The notes: a model not told the origin generated them from the sequence alone. A DNA stretch of 64,000 bases from Fibrobacterota bacterium (GCA_023436205.1 JAEZKC010000116.1:1-64000), one strand, 5' to 3'; counted from the stretch's first letter, positions 43,357 to 53,322 are shown. Numbers and translations: made by a program.

Positions 43357-44841
43357 CTAGAGACAGTAACCAGATTGCGGTGACCTTCCGTAAACCAAAG
43401 TCAGTTCTGCCAATCTCTGCATCTTTTCTTCAACCGGCATTTTGTCGGTAAAACGCCACTGCCAGTTACCCCACATTCTGCCGGGAGTGTTCATGCGATG
43501 GTAAGAGTCAAGTTCGAGCACATCTTGAAGAGGGATGATGCATAACCAGGAGGAACTGCCCAGCGCACAACGCAGGAAGTGGTCCATGAAATTTTCTTCT
43601 GTACAACCTAGATAATCACAAACCCGCTTTTTACTTGAATCCGAAAGGGAGCTGAACCATCCTGCAGAGGTGTCATTATCGTGAGTTCCGGTATAAGTGA
43701 CGCTGTCTGGAGTAATGTTGTAAGGAAGATAAGGATTTGCCGGATTAGCATCGAAAGCGAATTGAAGAATTTTCATCCCGGGGGCCCCGATGAGCTCTCT
43801 CAAACGAGTAACATCGGGAGTAATATCACCAAGGTCTTCGGCAATAAACGGCAATTCACCGAGTTTAGCCTTAATGGTGTCAAAGAAATGAACGCCAGGT
43901 CCCTTCATCCATTCACCGTTTACGGCAGTTGGACTGGAAGCGGGAATTGCCCAGTATGAATCAAATGCTCTAAAATGATCAAGTCTTATGTAATCAACCA
44001 GTTCCAGCGTTTTCTGAATTCGCTTAGTCCACCAGGCATAATCATCTTTTTGCATCACATCCCAGCGATAAAGCGGATTTCCCCAAAGCTGCCCGGTTTC
44101 ACTGAAGTAATCGGGTGGAACACCTGCGACGCCGATCGGCTTGGCATCCACGTCAAATTCAAACTGTAGTGGCTCAGCCCAGGTATCGGAACTGTCGTAA
44201 GCTGTATAATAAGGAATATCACCAATCAACTTGACATTCTTTTCTGATGCGAAACCGCGCACTCTTTTCCACTGAGAATAGAATACAAACTGAAGATACT
44301 TCTGATAGCGAATATCTTCCTCCGATGTTTCAAGAACAGAATCAAGAGCATCGGACTGACGCAGCTTGAATGCCGGTTCCCATTCCCACCAGGGAAGCCC
44401 GCCCTGAAGGTCTTTAATGACTCTGAACAAAGCATAATCATTAAGCCACCAGTTCTCTCTGAAGCAGAAATCAAGGAAATCCTGATTTTCTTTGAAGTTC
44501 AAGTAGGATTTGCGAAGGAGCTTTTCCTTTTCGAGAATGACAGGACCGTAATCAACTCTCTCCTCGGCAAACAACGGGTAATGCTCCAGATCTTTTTTTG
44601 AAAGCAGGCCAGCTTTAAAAAGCTCATCAGGAGAAATAAGCAGGGTATTACCTGCAAAGGAGCATAAGGTCTGGTATGGAGAGTCACCGTAGCCAGTGGG
44701 TCCAAGTGGACAGAATTGCCAGAAACTCTGATGGTGCGTTGCAAGAAGATCAATCCAATGAAAAGCGGATTCGCTCAGATCACCGATACCGTAGCGTGAC
44801 GGTAAAGATGTAGGGTGCAGAAAAATGCCTGAAGCTCTCAT
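43357..44841 (-). CDS. malQ: 4-alpha-glucanotransferase (amylomaltase)
   Basis: A GH77 enzyme that transfers alpha-1,4-glucan chains, used in glycogen or maltodextrin metabolism. The 494-residue protein has the N-terminal GIFLHPTSLPSRYGIGDLS, VKLIGDIPYY, the nucleophile region YIRLDHFRAFDSYW, EDLGDITPDV (general acid/base Glu) and YTGTHDNDTSAGW. It lacks the N-terminal extension of the E. coli protein, matching the shorter amylomaltase type. AGGA lies 6 nt before the ATG. It is monocistronic. Confidence 0.96.
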   Translation of the reverse strand: MRASGIFLHPTSLPSRYGIGDLSESAFHWIDLLATHHQSFWQFCPLGPTGYGDSPYQTLCSFAGNTLLISPDELFKAGLLSKKDLEHYPLFAEERVDYGPVILEKEKLLRKSYLNFKENQDFLDFCFRENWWLNDYALFRVIKDLQGGLPWWEWEPAFKLRQSDALDSVLETSEEDIRYQKYLQFVFYSQWKRVRGFASEKNVKLIGDIPYYTAYDSSDTWAEPLQFEFDVDAKPIGVAGVPPDYFSETGQLWGNPLYRWDVMQKDDYAWWTKRIQKTLELVDYIRLDHFRAFDSYWAIPASSPTAVNGEWMKGPGVHFFDTIKAKLGELPFIAEDLGDITPDVTRLRELIGAPGMKILQFAFDANPANPYLPYNITPDSVTYTGTHDNDTSAGWFSSLSDSSKKRVCDYLGCTEENFMDHFLRCALGSSSWLCIIPLQDVLELDSYHRMNTPGRMWGNWQWRFTDKMPVEEKMQRLAELTLVYGRSPQSGYCL

Positions 44842-44888
44842 TTGTAATCCTAATGTTTATGCATTAAAGTTGTCGTTTTCTGATTACA

Positions 44889-46130
44889 TCAAAATGGTAG
44901 AAGGTTTCCCTCTTCAGAAAAAAGTGTCTCATTTCTCTTGAGGATTTCCACCTTCCCAGCCTTCTTCTCATATTCATTCAGTGCGTTAAGTGACAGATAT
45001 GCATCCTGCAGATGCAAAGTGTCACGTATACGCATTACTTTCAAATCACTAACCGACTTTCCCCCGCAGCTGCGTACCGCATACTTCAGAGCTTCGCGAT
45101 CATTCGGAGCCACAAGAGGAACCTTTACCCGTTCCAGAAATGTACTTGTAAATGCATTTTCGTACATGTCAGCAAAGCTGATTTTTTCATAAAGCCGCCG
45201 GGTGATCACATCGGCAAGCCCAATCCCCAGAGCATTGCCGTGACTGGCATCGGAAAGGTCGGTAACCACAATGCTTTTAAGAACTGGTGAAACAGGTTCC
45301 TCCTCACCTCGGATGCGAATCCTGCCGATTATGTTTGGATCCATTCCAGTACCGCTGATATCCTTGCCTAGAGCATCCACAATGAGTACATCAGCCTCTT
45401 CAAGAGGCAGACTGGGCATCAAAAGACGGGCACGTTCCAACAATACAGGTTCTTTCGACAGTATTTCATGAGTTTGCATTGCAACCACATCTGCAAGCCC
45501 CCCCACAGCATTCTCAAGCAGAGCCACTCCGCCAATAATTTTACCTGAAGCAAGCACGATTCCAGCCATCTGAGGCAGCAGTTGTTTTAAGCCGAAAACG
45601 CCGAACCGATGGATCTCCAGTGCTGCGGCGTGTTTTCCCAGCCCCACAACACTCATCTTGACCAGCCCACTCTCGTACATGCCATGAAAATCGGTATGAG
45701 GCTTTATCCGGTTAACAAGGATTACGCCATCGGATTCATAAGCCAGCTTATCCATGTACACAGCGAATTCTTTATCTCTCCCGTCCAGACGAACCACTTC
45801 CATGCTCGACCGGACAGGCGCCCCAACCTGTTCCTCTGAAATGCCATAGCCACGCAGAATCTCTGTCTGCCCCTCGGCAGTTGCCCCTCCATGACTGCCC
45901 ATGGCAGGAACAATAAAAGGCCTGTGGCCATTGTCAACGAGGTACTTAACAAGAACGTTTACTACCCGTGCTATTTGGGGAATTCCCCTGCTGCCTACCG
46001 CCAGTGCAATTGAAGAGCAGGGTTTTAAACAACTTATAAGAGGGGAAATCTGGTGTAAGATCCGACATTCCAAGTCATCGACTGCCTGGCTGGGCAACTC
46101 TTGCCTGATCTTTACCATAGGCAAATCCAT
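44889..46130 (-). CDS. LarA-like (lactate racemase-domain, DUF2088-type) protein
   Basis: A 413-residue protein that looks like the LarA family, whose members use a nickel-pincer nucleotide to racemise or epimerise 2-hydroxy acids. Family blocks: AVGSRGIPQIARVV, PAMGSHGGATAEGQ, INRIKPHTDFHG-like stretch (VNRIKPHTDFHGMYESGLVKM) and GLGKHAAALEIH. Several His and Lys residues could bind the cofactor. The cofactor-synthesis genes larB, larC and larE are not in the window. It lies 8 nt after an Rrf2 regulator gene, so the regulator may control it. Activity on lactate is not established. Confidence 0.85.
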   Translation of the reverse strand: MDLPMVKIRQELPSQAVDDLECRILHQISPLISCLKPCSSIALAVGSRGIPQIARVVNVLVKYLVDNGHRPFIVPAMGSHGGATAEGQTEILRGYGISEEQVGAPVRSSMEVVRLDGRDKEFAVYMDKLAYESDGVILVNRIKPHTDFHGMYESGLVKMSVVGLGKHAAALEIHRFGVFGLKQLLPQMAGIVLASGKIIGGVALLENAVGGLADVVAMQTHEILSKEPVLLERARLLMPSLPLEEADVLIVDALGKDISGTGMDPNIIGRIRIRGEEEPVSPVLKSIVVTDLSDASHGNALGIGLADVITRRLYEKISFADMYENAFTSTFLERVKVPLVAPNDREALKYAVRSCGGKSVSDLKVMRIRDTLHLQDAYLSLNALNEYEKKAGKVEILKRNETLFSEEGNLLPF

Positions 46131-46138
46131 AACGACTT

Positions 46139-46570
46139 TCAGATGGAAAAGGTGCAGGGTTCCAGACGCTTTCTCTTTTCAACCAGATCGTAAATAGTTT
46201 GATTACCCAGAATTGTCTCCCAGGCTTGAGAAAGCTCAATCCATACCGAACGGGTAACGCAACTAAAAGATTTACCACACTGGCCCGGCTCCGATACACA
46301 ATCCACAAGAGATAAAGGCCCCTCCAGGGCGGTGACCACTTCCAGTAGTGTTATACTGCGAGCATCCCGGCCCAACACATAGCCGCCGTTTACTCCTCGA
46401 GTGGTGGAAATAATTCCGCAACTTTTAAGCATAATCAATATGTTTTCAAGATAGGAGTCAGACAAGTTCTGCTCGGAAGCGATATCCTTCCGTTTACAGG
46501 AAGCCGGCGCCATCTCGGCAATCTGCAGAACCGCCCGTAAACCATAGCGACATTTTGTGGAAAGTTTCAT
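46139..46570 (-). CDS. Rrf2 family transcriptional regulator with Fe-S cysteines
   Basis: A 143-residue Rrf2 regulator. The N-terminal winged helix (MKLSTKCRYGLRAVLQIAEM, LENILIMLKSCGIISTTRGVNGGYVL) is typical. Cys91, Cys98 and Cys104 match the spacing of IscR Cys92/98/104 almost exactly, so an Fe-S cluster is likely; IscR's fourth ligand His107 is Arg here. The ATG at 46570 is chosen because CAGGA lies 6 nt upstream and Rrf2 proteins begin MKLS. The LarA-like gene follows and a divergent regulator/transporter pair lies across the promoter region. Confidence 0.93.
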   Translation of the reverse strand: MKLSTKCRYGLRAVLQIAEMAPASCKRKDIASEQNLSDSYLENILIMLKSCGIISTTRGVNGGYVLGRDARSITLLEVVTALEGPLSLVDCVSEPGQCGKSFSCVTRSVWIELSQAWETILGNQTIYDLVEKRKRLEPCTFSI

Positions 46571-46688
46571 AAAAAATCCTGGATGATGGGTGTATCTGTT
46601 CCCTGGCGGACCTATAAACATTATATGTAGCGTTTAAAAATAGCTTCAGGAACAGTTTTTTCCAAGTACGTGAAAATATGCTTGCCTG

Positions 46689-46725
46689 CGAAAATTTTTT
46701 CGTGTATTTTATTACGCGAATCGTA
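46689..46725. promoter_or_regulatory. Possible operator dyads in a divergent intergenic region
   Basis: Between the Rrf2 gene and the winged-helix regulator lie two small dyads, CGAAAATTTTTTCG (46689-46702) and TACGCGAATCGTA (46713-46725). Either regulator could bind them. Short A/T dyads arise by chance, so this is weak. Confidence 0.25.
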
Positions 46726-46769
46726 TTTGAGGCATTGAGATGCTCCCATAGCCTGTTTCGGAGAAAAAA

Positions 46770-47060
46770 ATGAACTCAAAGTGGACATTTCTAACCAATC
46801 ATGCCCATGTGATGCTCTGTCTGGCTCGTGGCAGAGGAATGCGCATGCGGGATATTGCGCTGGAAGTAGGTATAACCGAGCGTGCAGTACAGTTGATTAT
46901 TGCCGATCTGGAAGAAGCCGGCTATATTGAGCGAACTAAAGATGGCCGCTGCAACAGCTACACTGTACATGGCGAACTGAAGTTGCGCCATACTATTGAG
47001 CAGCATAAAACCATTAGTGATGTGATCAAACTGATTTACGGAGAGGATAAAGATTCATAA
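46770..47060 (+). CDS. Winged-helix (MarR/ArsR-like) transcriptional regulator
   Basis: A 96-residue DNA-binding protein with a helix-turn-helix (MRMRDIALEVGITERAVQLIIADLEEAGYIERTKDGRCNSY, about 27-67) and wing, and little else. GGAG lies 6 nt before the ATG. It is 33 nt upstream of the MFS gene and probably regulates it. The ligand is unknown. Confidence 0.88.
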   Translation: MNSKWTFLTNHAHVMLCLARGRGMRMRDIALEVGITERAVQLIIADLEEAGYIERTKDGRCNSYTVHGELKLRHTIEQHKTISDVIKLIYGEDKDS

Positions 47061-47093
47061 AGTGACATATTGTAGCAACGAAAGGACCGACTG

Positions 47094-48335
47094 ATGAAAA
47101 AGTGGGTAGTTTTGCTGGCGGGAGTTATCAGTCAGACATCATTAGGCGGCATATACGCCTGGAGCACCTTTGTTCCCTTTTTGATGGAAAGCTATGGATT
47201 CAGTGCAGCCAAGTGCGGGATTATTTTCGGAGCTACAATAGCCGTCTTTTCAGTAGCGACCATTCCCGCCGGCAGATTTTTACTTAAACATGGTCCCCGA
47301 CTCACCGCGACTATTGGTGCATTACTTTTCATATCCGGATACATTGTGGCATCCTTCTCACAGGGCAGTTTTCCAATAATACTGATCGGTTTGGGGCTGA
47401 TTTCCGGAATTGGAATCGGATTCGGTTATGTTTGCCCGCTTAGTGTTGGTATCCGCTGGTTTCCCAGAAACAAGGGGCTGGTAACGGGTGCGGCTGTTGC
47501 AGGATTTGGTATGGGCGCGATTCTTTTGTCATCTGCAGCACAGCTGCTTTTACAGACAATGGATGTCCTTGCAGTATTTAGAATCGTTGGATCAGTCTTT
47601 GGATCAACGGCACTCATCGCGGCGCTTTTTTTATCTCTTCCCCCCAACACACGATTGGAAAGCTCAGCGTCAGAATCATCATTACAATCTTTTGTACTCT
47701 CTGCACAATTCCTTCTTTTATGTCTGGCGATGTTCGCCAGTACCTTTGCCGGTCTCCTCATCTCAGGCAACCTTAAACCGCTGAAACTCAGTCTTGGCCT
47801 GAGTGAAACTCATGCAACTATGACCATCTCTCTTTTTGCGGTTGGCAATGCGGCAGGTCGCCTGTTCTGGGGTATTATTCACGACCGGTATAAATCGAGG
47901 ATTACTATACTTTTAGGTTTAGGTTCACTGTTCCTTTCAATACTTCCGCTTTTAATATTCACGGGTGCAATTCAGCTTCTGGTTGTTTCAATTTGGATAG
48001 GATTTGGGTTCGGGGCCTGTTTTGTGGTGTATGCCTCCTCCATAGTGGAATTTTTCGGAGAAAGAAACCTTCCGCGCCTCTATCCTATTTGCTTCATGGC
48101 CTATGGATTGGCGGCATTGACAGGGCCTTTTGCGGGCGGATGGATGGCAGATTTGTCAGGTTCCTATTCCAATGCTTTGATAATGAGTGCTGGTGTTGTA
48201 TTTTTGGCATTCGCCGCTGTTTTATTAGGGCTTCCAGGACCTGATCAAAAAGTTCCCAAGCCTACAGCCGACAAGCGAAGAAATCTTGGTACCATTCCGG
48301 GCGTGTCTATTAAAAGAAACGTTGTGCTGGAATGA
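47094..48335 (+). CDS. MFS transporter, OFA (oxalate/formate antiporter) type
   Basis: A 413-residue transporter with about 12 membrane helices. The N-terminal GGIYAWSTFVPFLMESYGFS, with RWFPRNKGLVTGAAVAGFGMGA and the loop GRLFWGIIHDRYKSR, match the OFA subfamily, which moves oxalate, formate or other carboxylates. Substrate is not determined. With the neighbouring LarA-like 2-hydroxyacid enzyme it could handle lactate or a related acid, but this is inference. AAGGA lies 7 nt before the ATG. Confidence 0.9.
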   Translation: MKKWVVLLAGVISQTSLGGIYAWSTFVPFLMESYGFSAAKCGIIFGATIAVFSVATIPAGRFLLKHGPRLTATIGALLFISGYIVASFSQGSFPIILIGLGLISGIGIGFGYVCPLSVGIRWFPRNKGLVTGAAVAGFGMGAILLSSAAQLLLQTMDVLAVFRIVGSVFGSTALIAALFLSLPPNTRLESSASESSLQSFVLSAQFLLLCLAMFASTFAGLLISGNLKPLKLSLGLSETHATMTISLFAVGNAAGRLFWGIIHDRYKSRITILLGLGSLFLSILPLLIFTGAIQLLVVSIWIGFGFGACFVVYASSIVEFFGERNLPRLYPICFMAYGLAALTGPFAGGWMADLSGSYSNALIMSAGVVFLAFAAVLLGLPGPDQKVPKPTADKRRNLGTIPGVSIKRNVVLE

Positions 48336-48366
48336 ACTAATCAGATTGGGTAACAGAGGAGGATAA

Positions 48367-48858
48367 ATGCAGCCACTTGTTGGATTGATCATGGGGTCAG
48401 CTTCTGACTGGGAAACACTTCACCATGCGGCAGACATGATGGATGAGCTGAAGATTCCTTATGAAGTGCAGGTGGTATCCGCCCACAGGACTCCGGATAA
48501 GCTTTTCCAGTACGCTGAATCAGCAGAAGCAAGAGGCATTGAAGTGATTATCGCGGGAGCGGGTGGCGCAGCGCACTTGCCCGGTATGACCGCATCCAAA
48601 ACAGCACTTCCGGTGCTTGGTGTTCCTGTGCAGTCAAAAGCGCTTAACGGTATGGATTCCCTGTTATCTATTGTCCAAATGCCAGCGGGAATTCCCGTGG
48701 GGACAATGGCAATCGGAAGAGCAGGAGCGGTAAATGCAGCTCTGCTGGCTGCTTCTATTTTGGGAAACAAGTATCCGCAGTTCCGCAGTAATCTCAACGA
48801 GTTTCGAAAAAATCAGACAGAAAAAGTATTGTCCAATCCAGATCCGAGGGTTGCATAA
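48367..48858 (+). CDS. purE: N5-carboxyaminoimidazole ribonucleotide mutase PurE (class I)
   Basis: Converts N5-CAIR to CAIR in purine synthesis. The 163-residue protein has GSASDWETL, the [10 protein letters not shown] loop, [12 protein letters not shown] and a C-terminal [11 protein letters not shown]. It is class I because purK follows. GAGGAGG lies 4 nt before the ATG. The stop codon overlaps the purK ATG (TAATG). Confidence 0.97.
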   Translation: MQPLVGLIMGSASDWETLHHAADMMDELKIPYEVQVVSAHRTPDKLFQYAESAEARGIEVIIAGAGGAAHLPGMTASKTALPVLGVPVQSKALNGMDSLLSIVQMPAGIPVGTMAIGRAGAVNAALLAASILGNKYPQFRSNLNEFRKNQTEKVLSNPDPRVA

Positions 48859-49934
48859 TGAAAGTGGGAATCTTAGGCGGGGGACAGCTGGCACGTATGC
48901 TTGCACTTGCAGGTCATCCTCTGGGGCTGGAATTTGTGGTGCTTGACCCCGCATTAGACGCCTGCGCGGGAGTGGTTTCAGAGCAGGTCGTTGGAGCTTA
49001 TGATGATAAGGAAAAACTGCTGGAATTTTCAGAAAAAGCAGATGTAGTCACCTATGAATTTGAAAATGTCCCAGCAGAAAGTGTAAAGCTTCTCATTGAT
49101 AAGCATCCAGTATACCCCTCCCCTGAAGCACTGGCGATATCTCGGGACCGTTTAAAAGAGAAGACCATGTTTCGTGATCTTGGAATTTCCACGCCTGAAT
49201 TTGCGCCGATAAATTCGCTTGAAGATCTTAGGGGGGCTGTTGAGCAGATTGGACTTCCATCAGTGCTCAAAAGCCGCACTCTGGGTTATGATGGCAAGGG
49301 CCAGAAGCTTCTTCACAGTAAAGATGAACTCGAAAGTGCATGGAGTGCTCTTGGAGGAGTGCCCTGCATCCTTGAATCTTTTGTTTCATTTACAAGAGAA
49401 ATATCGATCATTGCAGCAAGAAATCGCAGTGGTGAAACGGTGTTCTATCCGGTAGCCGAAAACACTCACAGAAGCGGAATACTGCATCTCTCGGTTTGCA
49501 GAACTGTTGATCCCATGCAGAAAACAGCCGAAGAGTATATTGGCCGGATTCTTGAAAAACTGAACTATGTTGGTGTACTCGCTCTAGAACTCTTTGATGC
49601 AGATGGTATACTTAAGGCAAACGAGATTGCCCCGCGGGTGCACAACACCGGTCACTGGACCATTGAGGGCGCATTCACAAGCCAGTTTGAAAACCATATA
49701 CGTGCAGTAATGGGACTTCCGCTCGGCGATACTTCAGCAAGAGGTTTCTGTGCAATGGTTAACTTTATTGGAACCATTCCGGATGCAGACACCGTTCTTG
49801 CTATCCCCCATACTCATTATCATAACTACGGGAAGAAGGCGCGCGCCGGCAGAAAGCTTGGACATGCCACAGTACTTGCAAGTGAAGAACAACTGATGGT
49901 GGAGAGTCTAAACCGGGTACTTGCGCTGGTTTAG
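48858..49934 (+). CDS. purK: N5-carboxyaminoimidazole ribonucleotide synthetase PurK
   Basis: An ATP-grasp enzyme that makes N5-CAIR from AIR, bicarbonate and ATP, the substrate for PurE. The 358-residue protein has GILGGGQLARML, TYEFENVP, VLKSRTLGYDGKGQ (ATP-grasp), and NEIAPRVHNTGHWTIEG. Length is normal. It overlaps purE by 1 nt, so the two are coupled. Confidence 0.97.
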   Translation: MKVGILGGGQLARMLALAGHPLGLEFVVLDPALDACAGVVSEQVVGAYDDKEKLLEFSEKADVVTYEFENVPAESVKLLIDKHPVYPSPEALAISRDRLKEKTMFRDLGISTPEFAPINSLEDLRGAVEQIGLPSVLKSRTLGYDGKGQKLLHSKDELESAWSALGGVPCILESFVSFTREISIIAARNRSGETVFYPVAENTHRSGILHLSVCRTVDPMQKTAEEYIGRILEKLNYVGVLALELFDADGILKANEIAPRVHNTGHWTIEGAFTSQFENHIRAVMGLPLGDTSARGFCAMVNFIGTIPDADTVLAIPHTHYHNYGKKARAGRKLGHATVLASEEQLMVESLNRVLALV

Positions 49935-50042
49935 TATCTGATCTTATGTCCGGCCAGGAGCGGAATACCAAACCGGCTGATCTTGTCCATTCAACTTGAC
50001 AGAATATATCCCCTGTATTTGCTGGTAAGCGGCCTGAGTGTC

Positions 50043-50060
50043 CTCATTGCGAGTACATTT
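50043..50060 (+). promoter_or_regulatory. Upstream element shared by the two beta-helix genes (copy 1)
   Basis: CTCATTGCGAGTACATTT lies 15 nt before the -35 box of the first beta-helix gene. It matches 15 of 18 positions of a copy at 53365-53382, 14 nt before the -35 of the second gene. The position fits an activator site around -60. Confidence 0.5.
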
Positions 50061-50075
50061 CCTGACTCCACTCCG

Positions 50076-50104
50076 TTGACGTGCTCAATCCAATCGATTA
50101 TTAT
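50076..50104 (+). promoter_or_regulatory. sigma70-type promoter of the first beta-helix gene
   Basis: TTGACG (50076-50081), a 17-nt spacer and TATTAT (50099-50104). The start would be near 50111, about 53 nt before the ATG. Confidence 0.65.
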
Positions 50105-50163
50105 TGATAGTAGATCGCTGGTAAAGTAACCGCTTGCGAGAACCTAAACCCAAGGAGGATGGT

Positions 50164-53100
50164 ATGGAATCTGCCATTAAACGACTTACGCTTCTAATTA
50201 CGCTTCTTTATGTGTCCATGTCACATGCTGTAACCTGGACCGTTTCCAAGGTCGACCATGAAGCCAACTTTTCTTCCATACAGGCGGCGGTGAATGCTGC
50301 ACAGCCCAATGATGTCATCATTGTACTGGATAATGAAGTATACGAAGAGCAGGTAACTTTTGACAGCACGAAATCCGGCATCACACTAAAATCCCAGAAC
50401 CCGCTAAACCGGAATAAGCCGATCATACAGTGGCAGGATAGAGAAAATGTGGGCCCTACCACCTGTTCGGAAGCTCAGGATTATGCTAACATCAATTTCG
50501 ACCGGAATGGTGCACTACGAATGATTAAAGCGCGAAACATTACCATAGATGGTATCTGTATTGATGGTGGTGGCCCGCTTCCCATTGCTTACCCAGGAAT
50601 TTGGAATTGCAAAGATGAGCTGTTCTTTGGTAACGCCGCAGTATGTGTTTTCTCATCGGGAAATGTTCAAATAAGAAATTGCGAAGTGAGAAATGCCTAT
50701 TTCGGTTTTAACATGAAGGATCAAAATTTAGGAGGTGTATTTACCTATTTCTATCCTGAAGATACTGAATTCAAAGCGGCACCATTAACTGCTTTCGGCA
50801 AAACCGGAAACCACCAGATCGAATACAACCGCATTCATTCCAACTCGTGGGGATTTCTGTTCGAATCAACCTGGGATCTGGGATCTACGATTCGTTTCAA
50901 CCTAGTCTATAATAACTATCATACGCAGGCAACCATGGCAATTTTATCCACTCTTCCGGGGAAAGATCATCAACCAGGTGGAGCTTTTCAGTTTAAAGAT
51001 GGCTACCTTTCTCCTTTAGCAATTTACAATAACACCTTCTGGAGTAATTACACCATTTTCACCGGTCACTGGAAACCGGGTGGTCAGCATTTAATTTTTA
51101 ATAACATCTATGGAAAACCCAAATACTACTGGGGTACAGGATATCCGGGAACTACAAAGTTTACTGATCCCTGGCATGTAATGGATGGCAAGTCTTTTAT
51201 AAATCGAAGTAAATATTGTCTCTATGCAGCACAAAAGGGAGCACCAATTGTCCGCAGCCAATCATATATGACGCCCTGTTCAACATCTGTATCAGTTAGT
51301 GGTGTTGCTCAGGTTACCATAATGAATACTATTCCAGATGGAAACGTGACGCCTGAAGGAATGGCAATGTTAGGACAATGTGAAGATGGGACTACTTATA
51401 CTCTGAATATTCCCTGGATAAAAAGGCCGGGGGCCCTTATCTCCAGTGCAATTGGACCTTTTCCTGAAGACGCAAACATGCGCTGGCTTGAAACCGATGA
51501 GCTGTTTCAGTCACTCGACACTCTTGACCCCAATTTTCTGGTGCCTAAATGGGATGATACTTTAGTAATAAAGTACATCAAGAATAAGGGATGGCCAGAG
51601 GCTGGCATCCGCAATTCTGATGGTAGTATGGCAGATATTGGTGCCATAAGTTCCAGTGGAGAAAGAGTACCCTACCTTTGGCGCATCAGTCCCCTTACTC
51701 CAGTTTTCATCAGTGGCACCACTGCCAGAGTGCAGTTTTACTTGGATGGGAATAGTTCTGATAATCCCAGAATCAAGTACCTGCGCTGGATCGAAAAACT
51801 GCCTGTTCAAACCAACAGTGCATTTGGTGGTACCATGGTTCCCATACAGGCGGGTAATATCAGAACGGTAGACATTAGCGGAAAGAGTGTAAGAATGGGG
51901 ATGAACTTTCTTGAATTTACCATTCCCCAGCGAGGAACCGATAGTACATGGGAATTCGGTTTCTTTGAAATGAGCATTGAAGGAGATGGGCCTGATGGAA
52001 CGGTCTGCTCTGATATTGGTTTTCTCCCCTACCGCAATCTGGAATACCAGCTTAGAGTTGAGATACGCAATAATGCAGGACAGAAACTGACACAGGTACA
52101 AGCAGGTCAACCTGTGAAGCTTTCCATACGACCGATGATGATCGGCACATCTGTGCAACTTTTCCCGTTCAAAATATCACCTGCAGATGTTTCTCTTATT
52201 ATTCAGAACACTGTCCTTTACGATGCATTTACCAACCAACAATTTGAGATATCAGAATTTAATCCAGATTCGCTGTATTCAGTTTACTTTACCAGCGCAG
52301 GATCAACCAGAATCAGAGCCACTGGTGAATTCAAGGCAGATTATAGAATCTGTCCCTTTCTAGGCCTTTCTGATTCTGTAACGGTTCTTCCGAGTCAACC
52401 GGAAAAGTTACTGTTTCAGAATCCTGCTCCAAAAGCAATAGGTACGAGCCCTTCAATTATAGTACCTGGCAGCGAATACGTCACCAGAGTACAAGTTATT
52501 GATAAGTACAACAACCCTGTCAAACAGCCTACAGAAGTAACTCTAGCCAGCTTCAATCCTGAAATTGGAAACATTGTGGGATCCCCAACTGCCCAAACAA
52601 ATGAATCCGGAGTAGCCCTCTTTACAGTACAAGTAACTAACGGCAAGCTTGGAGACGTTTTCGACCTTCAAGCCACATTGAGTACAAATGAAGCCGTGGC
52701 CATAGGTTCACTTAAAATTGGGCAAACAACCGACAAGCTTGTCATATTTTATAGCGACAGCGTGAGCAATACGCCCAATATGGAAGTAACTCTTAGCGGA
52801 ACATCCGGCACCAGAATTCCTGTAGTAATCAAAGCTATAAGAGGTGACACCCTTTTATCTGAACGGTCTACAGAATTTTCCTTAAGCACCTCCGCCGGAT
52901 TACAGGCATTCTCTTCACAGGACGCATCAAGTCCACAAACCACCTTTTCTCTCGTGAACGGAAAAGCGACTGTATGGATCACCTCCACAATCGGCATCGA
53001 AAATGGATTCCTTACTATCACAGCGACTGATGATAATTCGATACTGTCCGGTTTCAGAGAATCCATTTACTTTGATCCTCTCTCACCTATAAACCCAAGA

Positions 53101-53298
53101 CTAAACGGCAAAAACGCTCAAAAGTATAACCTCGTCGTTTACGATCTGAAAGGCAGACTGGTGGCCCGGTTAAACAATGTATCCAGAGGCCAGGATTTGA
53201 CTTTACTCCGCAAACGCTACCCGGCCGGTTCATACATTATAAAAACTCAGCTCAATGGCAAAACCATCTCCACGCAGAGGAGACTTATCGGTAGGTAG
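50164..53298 (+). CDS. Large secreted beta-helix protein with T9SS-like C-terminal domain (paralogue 1)
   Basis: A 1044-residue secreted protein. It has a signal peptide (cut near Ala22), a pectate-lyase-like right-handed beta-helix (about 25-360, SSIQAAVNAAQPNDVIIV..., IRNCEVRNAYFGFN, IEYNRIHSNSWGFLFE), a middle beta-rich region with an Ig-like domain (about 800-900, VTLASFNPEIGNIVG...) and a C-terminal 60 residues (VYDLKGRLVARL...YPAGSYIIK...GKTISTQRR) like type IX secretion sorting domains. The helix carries no catalytic triad that I can name, so lyase activity is unproven. AAGGAGGAT lies 3 nt before the ATG at 50164. Its paralogue follows at 53477 and is the same length. Confidence 0.88.
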   Translation: MESAIKRLTLLITLLYVSMSHAVTWTVSKVDHEANFSSIQAAVNAAQPNDVIIVLDNEVYEEQVTFDSTKSGITLKSQNPLNRNKPIIQWQDRENVGPTTCSEAQDYANINFDRNGALRMIKARNITIDGICIDGGGPLPIAYPGIWNCKDELFFGNAAVCVFSSGNVQIRNCEVRNAYFGFNMKDQNLGGVFTYFYPEDTEFKAAPLTAFGKTGNHQIEYNRIHSNSWGFLFESTWDLGSTIRFNLVYNNYHTQATMAILSTLPGKDHQPGGAFQFKDGYLSPLAIYNNTFWSNYTIFTGHWKPGGQHLIFNNIYGKPKYYWGTGYPGTTKFTDPWHVMDGKSFINRSKYCLYAAQKGAPIVRSQSYMTPCSTSVSVSGVAQVTIMNTIPDGNVTPEGMAMLGQCEDGTTYTLNIPWIKRPGALISSAIGPFPEDANMRWLETDELFQSLDTLDPNFLVPKWDDTLVIKYIKNKGWPEAGIRNSDGSMADIGAISSSGERVPYLWRISPLTPVFISGTTARVQFYLDGNSSDNPRIKYLRWIEKLPVQTNSAFGGTMVPIQAGNIRTVDISGKSVRMGMNFLEFTIPQRGTDSTWEFGFFEMSIEGDGPDGTVCSDIGFLPYRNLEYQLRVEIRNNAGQKLTQVQAGQPVKLSIRPMMIGTSVQLFPFKISPADVSLIIQNTVLYDAFTNQQFEISEFNPDSLYSVYFTSAGSTRIRATGEFKADYRICPFLGLSDSVTVLPSQPEKLLFQNPAPKAIGTSPSIIVPGSEYVTRVQVIDKYNNPVKQPTEVTLASFNPEIGNIVGSPTAQTNESGVALFTVQVTNGKLGDVFDLQATLSTNEAVAIGSLKIGQTTDKLVIFYSDSVSNTPNMEVTLSGTSGTRIPVVIKAIRGDTLLSERSTEFSLSTSAGLQAFSSQDASSPQTTFSLVNGKATVWITSTIGIENGFLTITATDDNSILSGFRESIYFDPLSPINPRLNGKNAQKYNLVVYDLKGRLVARLNNVSRGQDLTLLRKRYPAGSYIIKTQLNGKTISTQRRLIGR

Positions 53299-53322
53299 GA
53301 CCAAAGCAGTCCGAATGCTGGC

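Noticed and set aside
51562..52158. Minus-strand frame of 198 codons inside the first beta-helix gene
   Set aside because: Antisense shadow of a long, well-supported coding gene with a good start site and terminator.
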